A stretch of DNA of 64,000 bases from Gymnogyps californianus. Taxonomy: Eukaryota; Chordata; Aves; Accipitriformes; Cathartidae. How positions within the stretch are numbered: position 1 is the stretch's first letter; each line of letters opens with the position of its first letter. The notes below the pieces were generated by a model. It saw only the letters and a program-made list of their open reading frames with translations. It was not told the DNA's origin and did not search any database. Shown piece by piece: positions 21,976 through 34,851 of the stretch. The stretch is from contig NW_026114279.1 in NCBI RefSeq assembly GCF_018139145.2, positions 248,001-312,000 on the forward strand, written 5' to 3'. The translations under genes were made by a program, and so were the position numbers.

Positions 21976-24900
21976 GATAAAGCTAGGCTTTTTAAAAAGG
22001 TTTCTCTATAACATAAAAGGCAATAACTGTCTTCACATTGCACAATACTATAATGAACTGTGACATTTTAGGGCACACTGGAGGAACTCTGGTAAATTCA
22101 ATTACTCTGTTGAGAAAAGATTATTTCTTGAGGTACACTCAGAGAAGAAACTCAAAGGTGATATGTTCCCACTGTCAGTGTAAGCAAAGAACTGGTTAAT
22201 ATAGCAACTTAGAAGTAGGTCTTGACTTCACCTCAACCAACATTTGTTTGATGTTTTGAAGGTCCTAGCTGTGCTGTTCTTCTGCCTCTTGTGCTTCACC
22301 AGCAAGAGCCTGGTGGTCTCAGGAAGAAGCACACGGAGAGGGATTGTTCTCCCCTCCCTCCCTGACCTAATTCCTACTGCTTCCTGCACTCCTGCACTTC
22401 TGTCTAAGCTGCTGGGATTTAGCTCAAGTAGGCTATCCTTCAAAATAAAAGTTCTTGCTAGGAAACTATTAATTTGAAAGGAAAATCTTACCTTGTGTTC
22501 ATGTAAATTTTTTCATGTCTTTGATTTTCCTGATTGTGACAATTTCTGAAAATTCTGTAGGGAATCTCTGGAATACATAGTAAACCATTACATGGTTTTA
22601 AACCAGTATTGTGTCAAACAGCATAATACAGCTCATACTGTAACATTTTCATAAGATATCTCTAGTAATGGAAGGAGAGGTGGAGAGGACTTGTATCTGC
22701 TATTAGAAGAATAGTCATGGTGTATGTGTTGCTTATCTCTTTAAAATGAAGCAACTCTGCAACTGATAGAGCTAATTTTAATGGCTGGGGGAATGGATGA
22801 GAGCCAAAACTAAAAATAGCCCAACACTTAAGAGAGTAATATCACCATCTCCCTTGTGCACCTAAGGAAGTTCTAGTTTGGAGCATGTGAATTACCTACT
22901 TCCTGCTGTTTATTTAGCGAGAACTCCAAGAGGTGATTCAGACAATGTGAGCTGGGTGTTTGAAATTAGATGATATAAATACCATTCTCAGGGACAAGTG
23001 AGCACTCTTCTAACATATCTGTCAAGTACGTTCTTAGAAGAGGAATATAATCCTTATGCAATTTATATTAAAAAACATGCAACTTGTAACATGTAATTTT
23101 TTCCTCCTTTAATCACATACATAAGAATTAAAAAAAAAGCATAGTAAAAATGAAGAAAAAAAAAGGAACTATCTTGCTTAAGGAAGGAACTTTCATTTTC
23201 TAAAAGAATATATTCATTGTGTTCAACCAATCCAAAATATGGATGACATTAAAAGATTGTGTGTTAATACTTCAGCAACTGTAAACATTGCCTCTATAAA
23301 TTGAGATATGTGATACTTAACACTAAATCAGATTCTGTGGGGTGTGTTGGGTTTTTTTGTTGTTGTTGCATCCATTAATTCACAATCATGAATTTTGTTA
23401 GGTATTTTCAATAATACAGTTTTCTGAAATGTGTTATTCCTTTTAGGAGTCTACTCTTCGCACACAGTGACTTTTTGTTGTCATCTTTAGGCATTAGTGG
23501 AGGACCTATTCTCTTTATTCTAGATTTTCCTAGTAATTTAGTTGAATAATGAACTTTTTCTATTGTGCATTTTGATACCAGATGTGTATGCTTGTTTAAA
23601 TTTGTGAGCAGTGTCTGTGAGGTTTCTTTTATGGGATGATTTGTACATATATTATTTAGAATATTTGCCATTTTGTTAGTTCTACGCTCAAACGTGCAAT
23701 CATCTTTTCAAGAAGAATTCAAATGATAGTTATAGATCTTATGTAGACAATTGATACCTCATGTTTTCTTCACTCATACTTCCATCTTTCAGTGTCTTTG
23801 ACATTGCTGAGTCTCATCATAGGAAACCTTTCAACCAGTAAGTAGGGATAAGCTGCAAACTGAACTTTCCCCAGACGCCATGAAGGAGTCCAAGGTGTTG
23901 TCTTTAATACATCAGAGATCTCTCTGGGTAAATTTTGCTGAAGTTAGGTCAGCATTTCCAACTATAACAGAAACTTCTTGCACCAGTGTCTTTTGAAACA
24001 TTTTTTTCAAAACTGAGAAGCGTCATTAGGATCAAAGAGAACAGACACCAAAGAAATGCTACAGGTCTCAATGCACTGTTCTCCAGAAAAAACACAGTGA
24101 AAAATTTTGAGAGGAAATAGCCACTTTGTGGAATTGCTTTTTATTTTAAAATAATCTATGGAAAGACTTAATACTTTGAAAGTACAAATGTCATGCCTTG
24201 TTTGGATTGGAAGCCTCAGTGCATACTTACAGATATTTTTCAGCCACCCATTTAAAAAAATATCTTCTGCAGAAACAGAAAGCCAGTAACATCTGAAGTT
24301 AGTTACCAGGAAAAAAAAACCACATAGCTATTCATCCCCTGAGTCTCGAGTGAATTTTCTAACAGTCATGACCCTTGAAAAGAGAAGCCTTTTGTGAAAA
24401 GCAAAGGCAGAGGGGATGATTTGCAGGACAAATATGAACATATTTTTCAAAAAGTCTGATTGCTCAAACTTCACTGTCCCATCCTGGTTGATTAGGGAAG
24501 TTGATGTGTGAAAGTATCTCACAGCCAAGATAATGTGAACCATTCATGCTCATACCTTCAGTTTGGGATTAATTCTTGATGAGGAGATGGGGGGCTTTCT
24601 TCAGAGTCTGGAATTTTGACTATTTGTAACAAGACTTTCCTATGGCAGTCTGTTCTGCAGGTAAGAGTATCATGCAGTTTGCACCCATCTGCACACACAC
24701 ATGCTTTGCCTCTCCAAAAACGGACCTCTTCAAATTATGCCCCAACAGCCAGTCAAAAGTATAATGTTAGAAGATTAAAAGTTCCTCGTAGCTGGTATGT
24801 AGCTGCTTCATTTCAAGTGCAAGACTTTGTCCACTTACCTTTACCAACACAAAATATAATGCTTATTTTGTTAGACAAATGCTACAGAAACTTTTCCAGA

Positions 24901-25589
24901 CTTGTTCATTTACTATTTTCTGTCTCTAAATGGACTCTGTAGTCATAATCTGGTTCTATGAAACTGGAGAATAGTCTAGACTTGGGTTTCAGGGTACATA
25001 TTCCCACCCACATAGAAATTATTGAAAAGGTTACACAGTTTTAGAGAAAGGAAATTAAAGAGAATTGAAGATTTGTGGCCTTCTGATCACTTTTAAGTAT
25101 GCTGCAGAACAATCTGCATCAGTATCTTATTTCGATTCTTGTGTATTTTACTCATCTCAAGGTTCATTTATTGTCAACTTTGGATTATTTTGTAAAATCA
25201 ATATACAGAACATGGATGAACTTGTGTAACTTATAGTGATTGTAGTCATGGTAAAATGCCTCTGTCATATTCCTTAGAAGTACAGGAAATTGAAGTGTTA
25301 CTGAACAATTTTGAGTTCAAAGTCCACAAGCTAAAAAACAGCTTTAAAAAAAAACAACTCAGAAAACAAGTGAAAACTTGCCTTTTTGTCAGTTTTGGTA
25401 TATTAAAATCTGTTACAACTCATAGCAATATACAACTCATAACAATATACTTTAAAAATACAGCTTTATTCTTTTAAAGCCCACATAAACCTGCGCCCCA
25501 AAGCCGTACTTTCTTGAATATTTTTGAAGTGTGTGTTTTTATTGAAGAAACATCTCCAATTGTTCAATTGCTCAACTTCACCCATTTTA
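21976..25589 (+). other. HOMER1 intron 5 segment
   Basis: About 3.6 kb of AT-rich intron. Some A-rich runs occur (for example around 23129-23163). No coding, RNA or repeat feature was recognised. Confidence 0.6.
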
Positions 25590-25735
25590 CGATGAGTGTG
25601 ATGAGACACTGAAACAGGTTGCCCAGAGAAGTTGTGGATGCCCATCATTGGAAGTGTTCAAGGTCTGGTTGGATGGGGCTTTGAGCAACCTGATCTAGTG
25701 AAGATGTCCCTGCCAAACCATTCTATGATTCTATA
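25590..25735 (+). repeat. CR1 LINE 3' end, truncated
   Basis: GAGACACTGAAACAGGTTGCC, GAAGTTGTGGATGCC, GGATGGGGCTTTGAGCAACC and the terminal ATTCTATGATTCTAT are diagnostic of the CR1 3' end, and align with 54038-54220 of the long CR1 in intron 8. About 146 bp. It has lost a block between the CCTGCC and the ATTCTATG tail. Confidence 0.88.
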
Positions 25736-27207
25736 CCAGGAATTATTTCCTGCTTTACTGAGAATACAGGAGCCAAAATTAAGTCACCTGAAAGAAAAAA
25801 CAAAACAAAACAAAAAAAGCCTCCAGCAAAACAAAAAAAAAAAAAGTCCAAACCTTTCAGTTAGTGGCTCTTTTCAAATGTAGGCTCTTTGTGTTTCAAA
25901 GTCACTTGGCCCCTGCACCCCACACCAGGTATAGTGTCTGTTTTGCCCACTCACCTGCTCTTCTGAAAGATCTCTGTGTTGCTGTACCTCATCTGTCCAC
26001 TTTATTCTCTTTAAGAGAAAGGATATATGTTAAGTTTTTTAGGCAGCAGGGCCAAACCCAGTGGAGTACTTGAGGGATGCATTTTTTAAAAATGAGGGGA
26101 AAAAAAAAAGGAAAAAAAAAGTCTGTAACCAAGTACATTTTAGTGAAGCTGAAGCTCCATTGAATGCATCTGATTGATACCAATTTAGTCCTTCTTTTAT
26201 TGATACCAACAAGTTACTTGCCTTCTGTGTTGTCTCTGGTGTAGTGGTGGATAATGAGACATGGACTTCTCATATGAGAAGCTGCACATATATATAGATA
26301 GAAGATTTTAGAACTGGGTATCTATATGCTGTGTGGTTATGGTATCACTGCCATCTGGAATGCCTAATGATAAGCATACAAGTATGGTGACAACGTTAAT
26401 GACTAAAAAGTTACTATTCTTGAAACAGTGTAGAACTAATTTTTCTCAAACTTCCAAGCAGAATATAAATAAATGTACCTTCATCCTTTAACAACTCACA
26501 TTGGAGATGAAATGATTGATTTACTTTATGGATTTATATATTCTTTTTAGTCTTTTCTGTATTACTCCCTTCTTAACTGCCCCCTCTCCTTGGAGAAGAG
26601 GGACACTCTGGAAGCAGAAATCAGTCTGGCCAGCACCTCAGCAGTTATTTGAGTTTAAGAACTAGTAATTTATTTTATTCCTGCTGGCATTAATAAGGAT
26701 ACTATTAGATATGGAGCAGGGGAATTTATATTACATCTGACCTGAGTTAGAAGGTGCCAAACATCTTAAGTAATGGAATGTTTCCACTTTCAGTCTTGTT
26801 GAATTATTAATCATGGATTCACCTAAAATGCGCTACGTAGATCCACGGAGGAGTGTTTTGCCATTTGCAAAGTGCTCAGGTTGTGTTAATGAAGCCCATA
26901 TGGACTTACAAATTAACTAATTTTTAATCAATTAGATAACATTCTCCTAGAGGATTGACCATGGAAGTCAGAGCCAATGATAGCTGGCAAGAAATATTTA
27001 AGTTATGGATTCTCTTCCTGTTGAAGGTATGAGAGAGATGTGCTGCTGTGCCAAATTCTGCTTGGGTTAAAAGGAAGAAGAGATGGAGCGTGAGTTTAGG
27101 AGGTGGCTATAGCTCCTATTCCTTTGCTACCCCTCTCGTGCCGTAGTTAAAGCTTCAGAATTAGCAACTGTACCTTGAGCAGCTGATATGGGCTCCTTCA
27201 GTGGTTA
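25736..27207 (+). other. HOMER1 intron 5 segment
   Basis: AT-rich intron with A-rich runs near 25795-25850 and 26100-26118. No other feature was recognised. Confidence 0.6.
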
Positions 27208-27212
27208 CACAG

Positions 27213-27798
27213 TGTCCTGGTTTTGGCTGGGATAGAGTTAATTTTCTTCCTAGTAGCTGGTATAGTGTTATGTTTTGGATTTAGTAGGAGAATAATGTTG
27301 ATAACACACTGATGTTTTTAGTTGTTGCTAAGTAGTGTTTATCCTAAGTCAAGGATTTTTCAGCTTCTCATGCCCAGCCAGCAAGAAGGCTGGAGGGGCA
27401 CAAGAAGCTGGGAGGGGACACAGCCAGGACAGCTGACCCAAACTGGCCAAAGAGCTATTCCATACCATATGACATCATGCCCAGTATATAAACTGGGGGG
27501 AGTTGGCTGGGAGGGGTGGATTGCTGCTCGGGAACTAACTGGGCATCGGTGAGCGAGTGGTGAGCAATTGCATTGTGCATCACTTGTTTTGTATATTCTA
27601 ATTCTTTTAGTATTATTATTGTCATATTATTATTATTATCATTATTTTTCCTTCCTTTCTGTCCTATTAAACTGTCTTTATCTCAACCCACGAGGTTTTT
27701 GTGGGTTTTTTTCGATTCTCTCCCCCATCCCACTGGGTGGGGGGAGTGAGCGAGCGGCTGCGTGGTGCTTAGCTGCCGGCTGGGGTTAAACCACGACA
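27213..27798 (+). mobile_element. LTR of the TGTCCTGG family, second subfamily
   Basis: From TGTCCTGGTTTTGGCTGGGA to GGTTAAACCACGACA, 586 bp, with TATATAAA at 27485-27492 and a TATTAAACTG poly(A)-like region near 27666. It shares with the right-edge LTR a block absent from the other copies (GCCAGCAAGAAGGCTGGAG and GGGAGGGGACACAGCC), defining a second subfamily. Instead of host flank, its U5 end is followed by GTCCTTTTTGG (retroviral internal start plus the first three primer-binding-site bases) and then tRNA-like sequence. The left flank CACAG (27208-27212) has no partner directly after the LTR. Confidence 0.9.
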
Positions 27799-27809
27799 GT
27801 CCTTTTTGG
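27779..27809 (+). repeat. Left arm of a 31-bp inverted repeat around the tRNA piece
   Basis: The last 20 bases of the LTR plus GTCCTTTTTGG. Pairs with 27869-27899 with a single mismatch (CG versus TG in CCACGACA/CCATGACA). Confidence 0.9.
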
Positions 27810-27812
27810 AGA

Positions 27813-27871
27813 GGTAGAGCATGAGACTCTTAATCTTAGGGTCGTGGGTTCGAGCCCCACGTTGGGCGCCA
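27813..27871 (+). pseudogene. tRNA-Lys(CUU) 3' fragment, 59 nt, retrovirally captured
   Basis: From GGTAGAGCATGAGACTCTTA to GTTGGGCGCCA this reads as tRNA-Lys positions G18 to A76: part of the D arm, an anticodon loop with CTT, the variable loop, T-arm GGTTCGAGCC and the acceptor 3' strand with CCA. Genomic tRNA genes do not encode CCA, so the CCA and its place beside an LTR show origin from the primer tRNA by reverse transcription. The first 17 nt of the tRNA, including the acceptor 5' strand, are missing, so it cannot be a functional tRNA gene. One difference from my recollection (CTTAG for CTCAG) disturbs the anticodon stem. Confidence 0.88.
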
Positions 27872-27899
27872 AAAAGGACTGTCATGGTTTAACCCCAGC
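27869..27899 (+). repeat. Right arm of the inverted repeat: inverted LTR U5 end
   Basis: CCAAAAAGGACTGTCATGG followed by TTTAACCCCAGC is the reverse complement of the LTR U5 end and the first internal bases. After it the sequence turns into ordinary intron at about 27900, so this inverted LTR copy is cut to about 20 bp. Confidence 0.88.
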
Positions 27900-30800
27900 T
27901 CTACTCAACTCTGTTTCCCTGGTTTTATGCTGATGTAACTCCATTGAGATCATGTAGATATTCCTTATCCCAAAGGGAAGAACAGATCTTTCATGCTCCA
28001 TTAATGTTTCTACTTCTCTCCCCAGGGGAGCTATCTTCCTTTGCTAAAAATTCTTTTGAATACTCTGATTAAGGATAAGGATCTCTTTGAATATTAATTA
28101 GTTTTTCATTGGCCTCACTCAAAATATTTAACTCAAAGCAATTTCCTGGTAATTGTCTCTTGATTATAACTTTGAGAGGATTTACCCTTTTTTAATAAAT
28201 TCCAATTTATCAAATAAGACTTCCTTTTGCATGTGTCCAGTTAATCACAACTACAAATAAAAAGGCAATAAGCAGTAGCCATAAAGAGGATATTTTGTTT
28301 TGTTTCTTAAGTTTCCTTCTTACAAAAGCTGTCATTCTTACCATAGCTTTCCCTCTTTTGCTGGTCTTTTACTTAAATTATTTATACTGTGTCCCTCATG
28401 CACATAAGTTCAGAGTGGCTGAATCTACTGGGCCTGTACAAGCAGGCAGCTTTGTATGAAGACTAAAATGGCAGAACAACTCAAGACACTTCTTTCTTGG
28501 CTCTTCCTGGAATGGAAGAGGACCTGATGGCTATGTGCTCCACTGCTCTTTCTTCAGCTTCCCACTCACTCCAGGACTCCTAATTAGGTATAATTAAATG
28601 ACAAAACCCCTTTCTGTTTCTAATTTTGCTTTGAATGTTCAAGAGAGAGGGAGAGAGACTGAAGAAATTTCAGTTTCATTACCTAGGGCATATGGTACTT
28701 TGGACTAGCAGCAGGACAAACTCTAAAACCATCATGTTTAAATCCTTTCTATCATGATGTAATTTTACACATTTAATAGATGACCACAGCAGATGCCCTT
28801 TGAAATCTCTGAAAAGGGGTGAAGTTCCCCAAATGCCTGTTTAAAATTTCTTCTAAGTCAGGACATGAAGTGATGAGCTTAACTGTCATTCTCGGCATGA
28901 ATGAGAGAGCAGGCTTCTTGGGAGCTTTTAGGAATACCTTGAGGGATGCTGCACTCATCCTCTGTGCCAACAGAGTCATCATTTCCATCTAATAGGACAA
29001 TCACATCATTCCAATGTAGGCAATAGCAAGCATAGGCCGTTGCAGAGATCTCACCCTTCCAGCCTGGGACCTCAGCATTATCGGAAGCTTATGGAGCTAT
29101 CTTAAGGCACCCTTTAAAGCTTACCATCTTATTCTCACAGCACTGTTTTCAGTTTTCATTATTGCAGCCAGGACTGTTAAGTGTTGTCAGGCCCCTGTGG
29201 ATGAACACTTTTGTGGCTTTATTTTGTATGGAGGATTTCATAAGGACCTTGTGCAGAATTCCTTCCCAAATTCACCAGAGTTTTACATAAACCCAAACAC
29301 TTGCCTTACACTTCCAAAGAGGAGAAGCTACACTGCTACACTAGAGCTCTCAGATACTACGATAACAGAATAAATCATTCACAATCCCCCTTTGCTTCCT
29401 TAAGCATGAAGAGCTGCTCCCCAAGGCTCACCAGCAAGGCTGTCAAAAAGGATCACCCCTTGCTGCCAGCATAGCAAATGCGTTGTTACCAGCTGGTTGA
29501 CATACCTCTCCCGCTGATTGGTAATGCTCACTCCACCAGATTCTTGGTCTGCTTCCAACACATGCCACTATTTATAATCTGCGCAGCAGCTACAGGGACT
29601 CTGCTCTATTCATATTTGTCAAGTCTTATGGATTTAGTTACTATACCAGATGCCAAATTTTGTAGTGAAAGTGCTCCAGTCTCTACTCAACTGAATTCCT
29701 CCTCATTTCTGCTATCCCAAGACAGTACTGCTCACCATACATCTGCAGTGCAGATCACAGTGACACCTGAAGGAAAGAATTTACATGCTCTTGAGTAACT
29801 GTAGTTCTTTGAAACCATGACTACAGTAGAATAAGAAATCAAATTTTTAAATTAATTCATTTTAAGCAATGAATCAAATATTAAAAACCATAAAATATTA
29901 ATAAAACATAATTCTGCACATACTTTATTTCTATAAATCAGAAATAAAGCTTAAACCATGTTTTATAGTGTTGGCACTGCATACAACTCAGCAAACAATG
30001 AATAAACAATACTGATTCAAAAAGCAGAAAACATCTCTTGATTTGGACTGCTTTTGGTTTTTTGTTTCATGAAGGCATCTCTTGAAATAACTTCATTCTG
30101 AATGCAACTCATTAATGTGTGCTCCCCACCCCCTGCCTTCACAAGCCTTCTCCAACTGGCTAAATGTGGTGACTGGAGCTTTTCGGATTAATTTCCTTAA
30201 GTGACCTACTTTGCAGAGAAAGATAATCATGCATTTATAGCCTCTGGCACTCTATTCAGGTCACAGATGGACAGATAGCAAAGCTATTCCTCAGTGACTT
30301 CCTGGAGTTGTAACTAATCCCCAATGAAAATGGAGATCGGCTTGATGTTAATTGGTCAGAATGTCTAAAAGTGTAGAAGATCATTGATTCCTACTTGAAT
30401 TTTCAGGGGATGTCACAGTTGCGCCATATGATAGCAGTCAGCAGTTGTTCTAGGAGTGTTTTGTGGTAGTGATCAAATTATTGGATGCCATAGATGTTAA
30501 ATATCTGACTTCGAATCCTTTGCCTTGACAATGGAGCACCATGTGGCGTTCTGACTGTGGACATGTCTGATGTTACACATGTACCAGATATTGTGGCCTG
30601 CACCAAGGATCGGAGATTCAGGGAGAGTTTTGAGCTTTTGCTCACTAACAAGTGCTTACGATCCTGTGAACAGTTGTCATTGTAAAGATAATTTTCCATG
30701 CAATAAGTATGACCTAAACCTCTGTTATGGAAGTATTTTTTTGTATAGCATGATCAGTTGAGCCAATAAAACTCATATTTTGCTGTTATCCATTAGAGGC

Positions 30801-33800
30801 CCATTCTCCCTCTTGTATTTGGCACTAATGTAGTGATGTTTGCAAAGCAGCTTGTTATCTTATTTTCAGACATTCAGAAGTTTCACAAGGGAAATGACCA
30901 GGCTTTATCCTCTGTTATGATATTTTTAAAAGTTTGGTGGAGCTTTTCATGCTGAGAAACAGGCAACAAGCAGGAGTGTTAAGGATGTCTCTTTTTTTGA
31001 AAGACCGTCTTGAAACTTTGAGTGTGCCAGGCAGTCAGTGATGTTAATTCTGACAGGGCTGAAGAAATAACTGTTAAAGTTGTGACACTGCCAACAAAGG
31101 GATGCTTTCAGAACAAAACAAAACAAAATACATATGCAGGTTGAATTCTTGCGCCGCAGGACTGCAAACGTGTTTATGCCCGTGTCCCCCAATGTATACA
31201 TACAGCTCTGCTCTTTGTGCCATGGTGTAAAACTGAAAGATGTTCTGGCAGAAGTTGTGTTGCAGTTTGGATCATTTTGATCACCGAATAAGTGTTCATA
31301 TTTCATGTGCTTCCTAGAGCAAATAATCTCAGAACACATGAAGAATGATTTGGTTTTGGTTTAGATATTTACAACTGTTAAAACAACCTGACAGAGCTGT
31401 GCATGTATTTCCTATGACACAATCTAATGCTTTGAGGGCAGAATCAATTCCTTTTAGCAAAAAGCCTTTCAAACAGGAATTAAGTAAAAGGTTTTAGAGA
31501 GAAAGAGTACATGCAGCCCTCCTGTACCTATCCTGAGGGAGTGTAGTGCAGCTGTTTCACGATCAAAATTTTTACCATGGACTCTAGCAGTTGTTGGGAG
31601 CTCCACGTGTGGGCTTTCAGCTTCTAGACCTGTGTGTTCCCTGTCCCGGGTGTTAGCCCCAGCATCTTCTCTTCCAAGGGAGAATTCTCATTGTGTCTGA
31701 ACCATATGTTTCTCAGTGTTCCCTCTGGAATTGTTGATAAAATTGAACCAATGTAGCTCTACAGATATAGGCATCAATGCAGATACTCTTAGTCTAGCTT
31801 AAGAACAGCCTGCTGTAGGTGTGCTTTTATCTGGTCCTAAAATAATTAATTTAAATCCAAATAAGTCCAGTTTTAACCAAAATAATCCACAAAGCATAAT
31901 TTTAATTATCTTTTTTTTTTTTAGTTTATCAAGAAAGTATTTGAAAAAAGTAAAAGTCAGCACTGCCAGGATTGGTTACGGGCTATTTTAATCAAATTAT
32001 GATTTTATGAAACAAAAATTCACATCTTTGGTTCTGTGTTTCCTGGTGTGATATCCATCACATTGCTGTGTTTATGTCAGAGAATGTGGAGTTTTATAAG
32101 AAGAAACAGGATAAGTCTAAATAGTTGGGAAGTCATTGTGTATTATCAGATACAAAACTAGACTAAGTAATACATTTCTATTTTATGGAGCCGTAGTACA
32201 ATCTGTAGAAGATACAGTAGAAATTATTTGTAGAAGAAAACAGTATATGCTACAAATAACATCTGCATTACAATAGACATGTTCATGCCCACTATGTAGA
32301 TCTCTTAGGGATAAAAAGTACGATTCAGAAATAATACTGGTGCAGTCCTATTGAAAACAACCAATTATTTAAAAATAACCAGCTCCAAAGAAACCTTCTA
32401 GCATTTGAACCAGGATAGCCATAGCAGTAATAGAAAATACATGTTTCGTATTTAATGCTGACATTCCAGTATACAAACAATAACTTCAGAGCTCCTGACT
32501 GTTTTCTTGGCAGGGTAGTAAGGCGCTGGGCAAAGGTGAAGATGAAACATGCCACAAATCCCCCTCGCATTATTACTCAGCACTAGCTAGGAGTCTGTCT
32601 TCTGGGATCTTCATGGCTTATAAGTTTACCTTGTATCATTGTGGGTATATAAATTATTACATTAAAAAAAAATCCATTTGCTACCCTTTTTGCATCTTAA
32701 ATTAGGATATTAAGTGACCAAACAGTTCTCATCCTGTAACTGTCCTGGATGCAAAGCTTTTTATCTGCTGCATTACATCAATATAAAACATTTTTTCTGT
32801 GAGGAAAAATGAGTAGTAAGGCACATTTTGTAAATATGTATACGTCATGCACACAGTTAGCTACTAGTCCTGCCATAGTGGGACTACTAAATGGGATTCC
32901 TCGCATGAAATTGCTGGTGTGGACATTTGTTTGCTGGATCAGAACTTCAAGGAGGAATTGTGAATCTGATAATGAACTAGATTTTTTTAGCATGTTTTTT
33001 ATGGAATTTTTTGATCTGCTGTGCTACTATAAATGAAAAGTAAAACTGATCAGAGAAACAGAAGAGTAGACATTGTTACAAAAATTAATTCTCATCTTCT
33101 TTCATATGTGAGTCAGTGTTCCTTGATGAAATAGGATTATCATTATTTTAGTTTAGTCACTTAAGATTTAAAATTTCCAGTGGTGAACTTCTAATTAGTT
33201 GAATAGATCATGAAATGCTAGAGCAATTTGAAAGAACCTGTATTCCTCTTCTGAAGGAACTTGTATTCCTGTTCAAGGGGATGAAATGGTGTATTTGGAA
33301 GGAAATACTGGAGCATGGAAGAATCAGGCATCACGTTTTAGTGAAACAGTAAATGTGATCTGAATTGGTAATGAATGTTCCTCAGTGACTGGTTGGCTTT
33401 GAACACCTAAGGAACTTTTATAGGAATCATAATGTTTTTGAAATATGCTTTTATGGGATGGGCTGTGCATATGCATCAAGTGGACAAAAGAAACTCGGTG
33501 GGCAAAATGGTGGCAGAATGTTTAATTGTTCATATGTACAAAGTTCAAATAAACCTATAAACTTACATGCAAAATAATAATAATGATTTATAATTAAATT
33601 AAGCATATTAAAATATATTTATTATAAAAATAATTATATTATACTAATTACTTGTAATTCACCATAAACCTATATACAAAATCATTTTGGCCAGAGTTAC
33701 AGATCATTGATATTCAATGATGCCTTTAATAAGCTAATTAGACAAAATGAATTATTTTCTATATGTATTTTCCATATAGGTATGCACCTCATATGCTGTT

Positions 33801-34694
33801 GACATTATACAAGTAAACATTAATGAACTATTTGCATACTAATACATTCACCTGATGCGTCTGAGATGTTTTTCCCTTGCATACTGAGTGCAAGGATAGT
33901 GTCTGTGGATGATGGCAGACTAATTATCTGTGAAAAATAAAGCCCTGTGTTTCCTCAGAGAATAACTAAACTGTAGGCAAGGATTGTTCCTCCATAGGCT
34001 ACTTCAAGAGACCTTCCTCTTTGCAATAAAGTAATAATATCTCTGTGCTCCTCGATCTTTGGTCTCTGCTGATATTACTGAAGAAAGGCACATTAACAGT
34101 ATTATGGTGTTGAAATTCAAGACTTTTGAATTTGTAAGTAGAAATTAAATATGGTATTTAATAAAGAAAGTATATTTCAGGCATAGAAGATTTGCATTAA
34201 GACAACTAAGCTGTAGTTCCAAAGCACTACATTAGCTCTCTTTAATCAAGTTGGTGACGAATCTTTTTTTACAATATATTTCATAAAGTAGTAGATTAAA
34301 AAAGCACTTACTCTCAATATGTATATATTAAAATGGTGACTAATCATATACATATTCTAGAATTACACACTGTTGCTTTTGGGAAGCTGATGTGGATTTC
34401 ATCATCCTTAACATTTTATTTTTAAAAAGTGCCCTGTTGAACTGGGAGGGTCAAGGTTGTTTTCCAATAATGATATATCTATATTAAATAATCTGTTGAT
34501 GAATATTTTCTGAATTTAAAGTTTTGATGATTTGAGCACTTGGATTCTCATTTGGACATTCAGTCATAGGATTTTTGCATAATTCTATTTTTCCTGGTTA
34601 TTTTGAAAAAAAGATTATAAGACATTTTAAGAAAAAAAAGAAAAGAAAAAGAAGAGATTTGAGGGCTCTGACCATTCTCATTCTGTCTGTGCAG
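27900..34694 (+). other. HOMER1 intron 5, 3' part
   Basis: About 6.8 kb of intron. Nothing is recognised in 27900-34600 despite several frames of 60-130 codons, which lack motifs. A purine run (about 34629-34656, AAGAAAAAAAAGAAAAGAAA and onward) lies some 40 bp before exon 6. The acceptor is TTCTGTCTGTGCAG at 34681-34694, with a CTGAC branch-point candidate near 34668-34672. Confidence 0.6.
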
Positions 34695-34851
34695 TTCGAC
34701 AATCAGCAAGCATTGGGAGGCAGAACTGGCTACGCTCAAGGGTAATAATGCTAAGCTCACAGCAGCCCTGCTGGAGTCCACTGCCAATGTAAAACAATGG
34801 AAGCAACAGCTTGCTGCATATCAGGAGGAAGCAGAACGTCTTCATAAGCGG
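34695..34851 (+). CDS. HOMER1: HOMER1 exon 6: start of coiled coil
   Basis: The first base completes the split serine codon from exon 5. Then come 52 codons starting STISKHWEAELATLKGNNAK and ending YQEEAERLHKR. This is the N-terminal part of the coiled-coil region with heptad-spaced Leu/Ala, and is specific to long Homer1 isoforms. KHWEAELATLKGNNAKL and VKQWKQQLAAYQEEAERL are hallmark Homer sequences. The donor GTAAGT begins at 34852. I could not find an in-frame extension upstream of this acceptor for the 12-residue insert that separates mammalian Homer1b and 1c. If it exists in this bird, it would need a separate exon. Confidence 0.97.

Noticed and set aside
27813..27871. A functional tRNA-Lys gene
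   Set aside because: It lacks the first 17 nt of the tRNA, carries a genomic CCA and sits between inverted LTR ends, so it is a copied primer tRNA fragment.
30947..31339. A 130-codon minus-strand frame in intron 5
   Set aside because: No motif, no splice-site context and a composition like the surrounding intron; a chance frame.
34659..34694. A 36-nt in-frame upstream extension of exon 6 for the Homer1c 12-residue insert
   Set aside because: Reading upstream from the acceptor in the required phase gives an immediate stop (TGA), so this is not the source of that insert.
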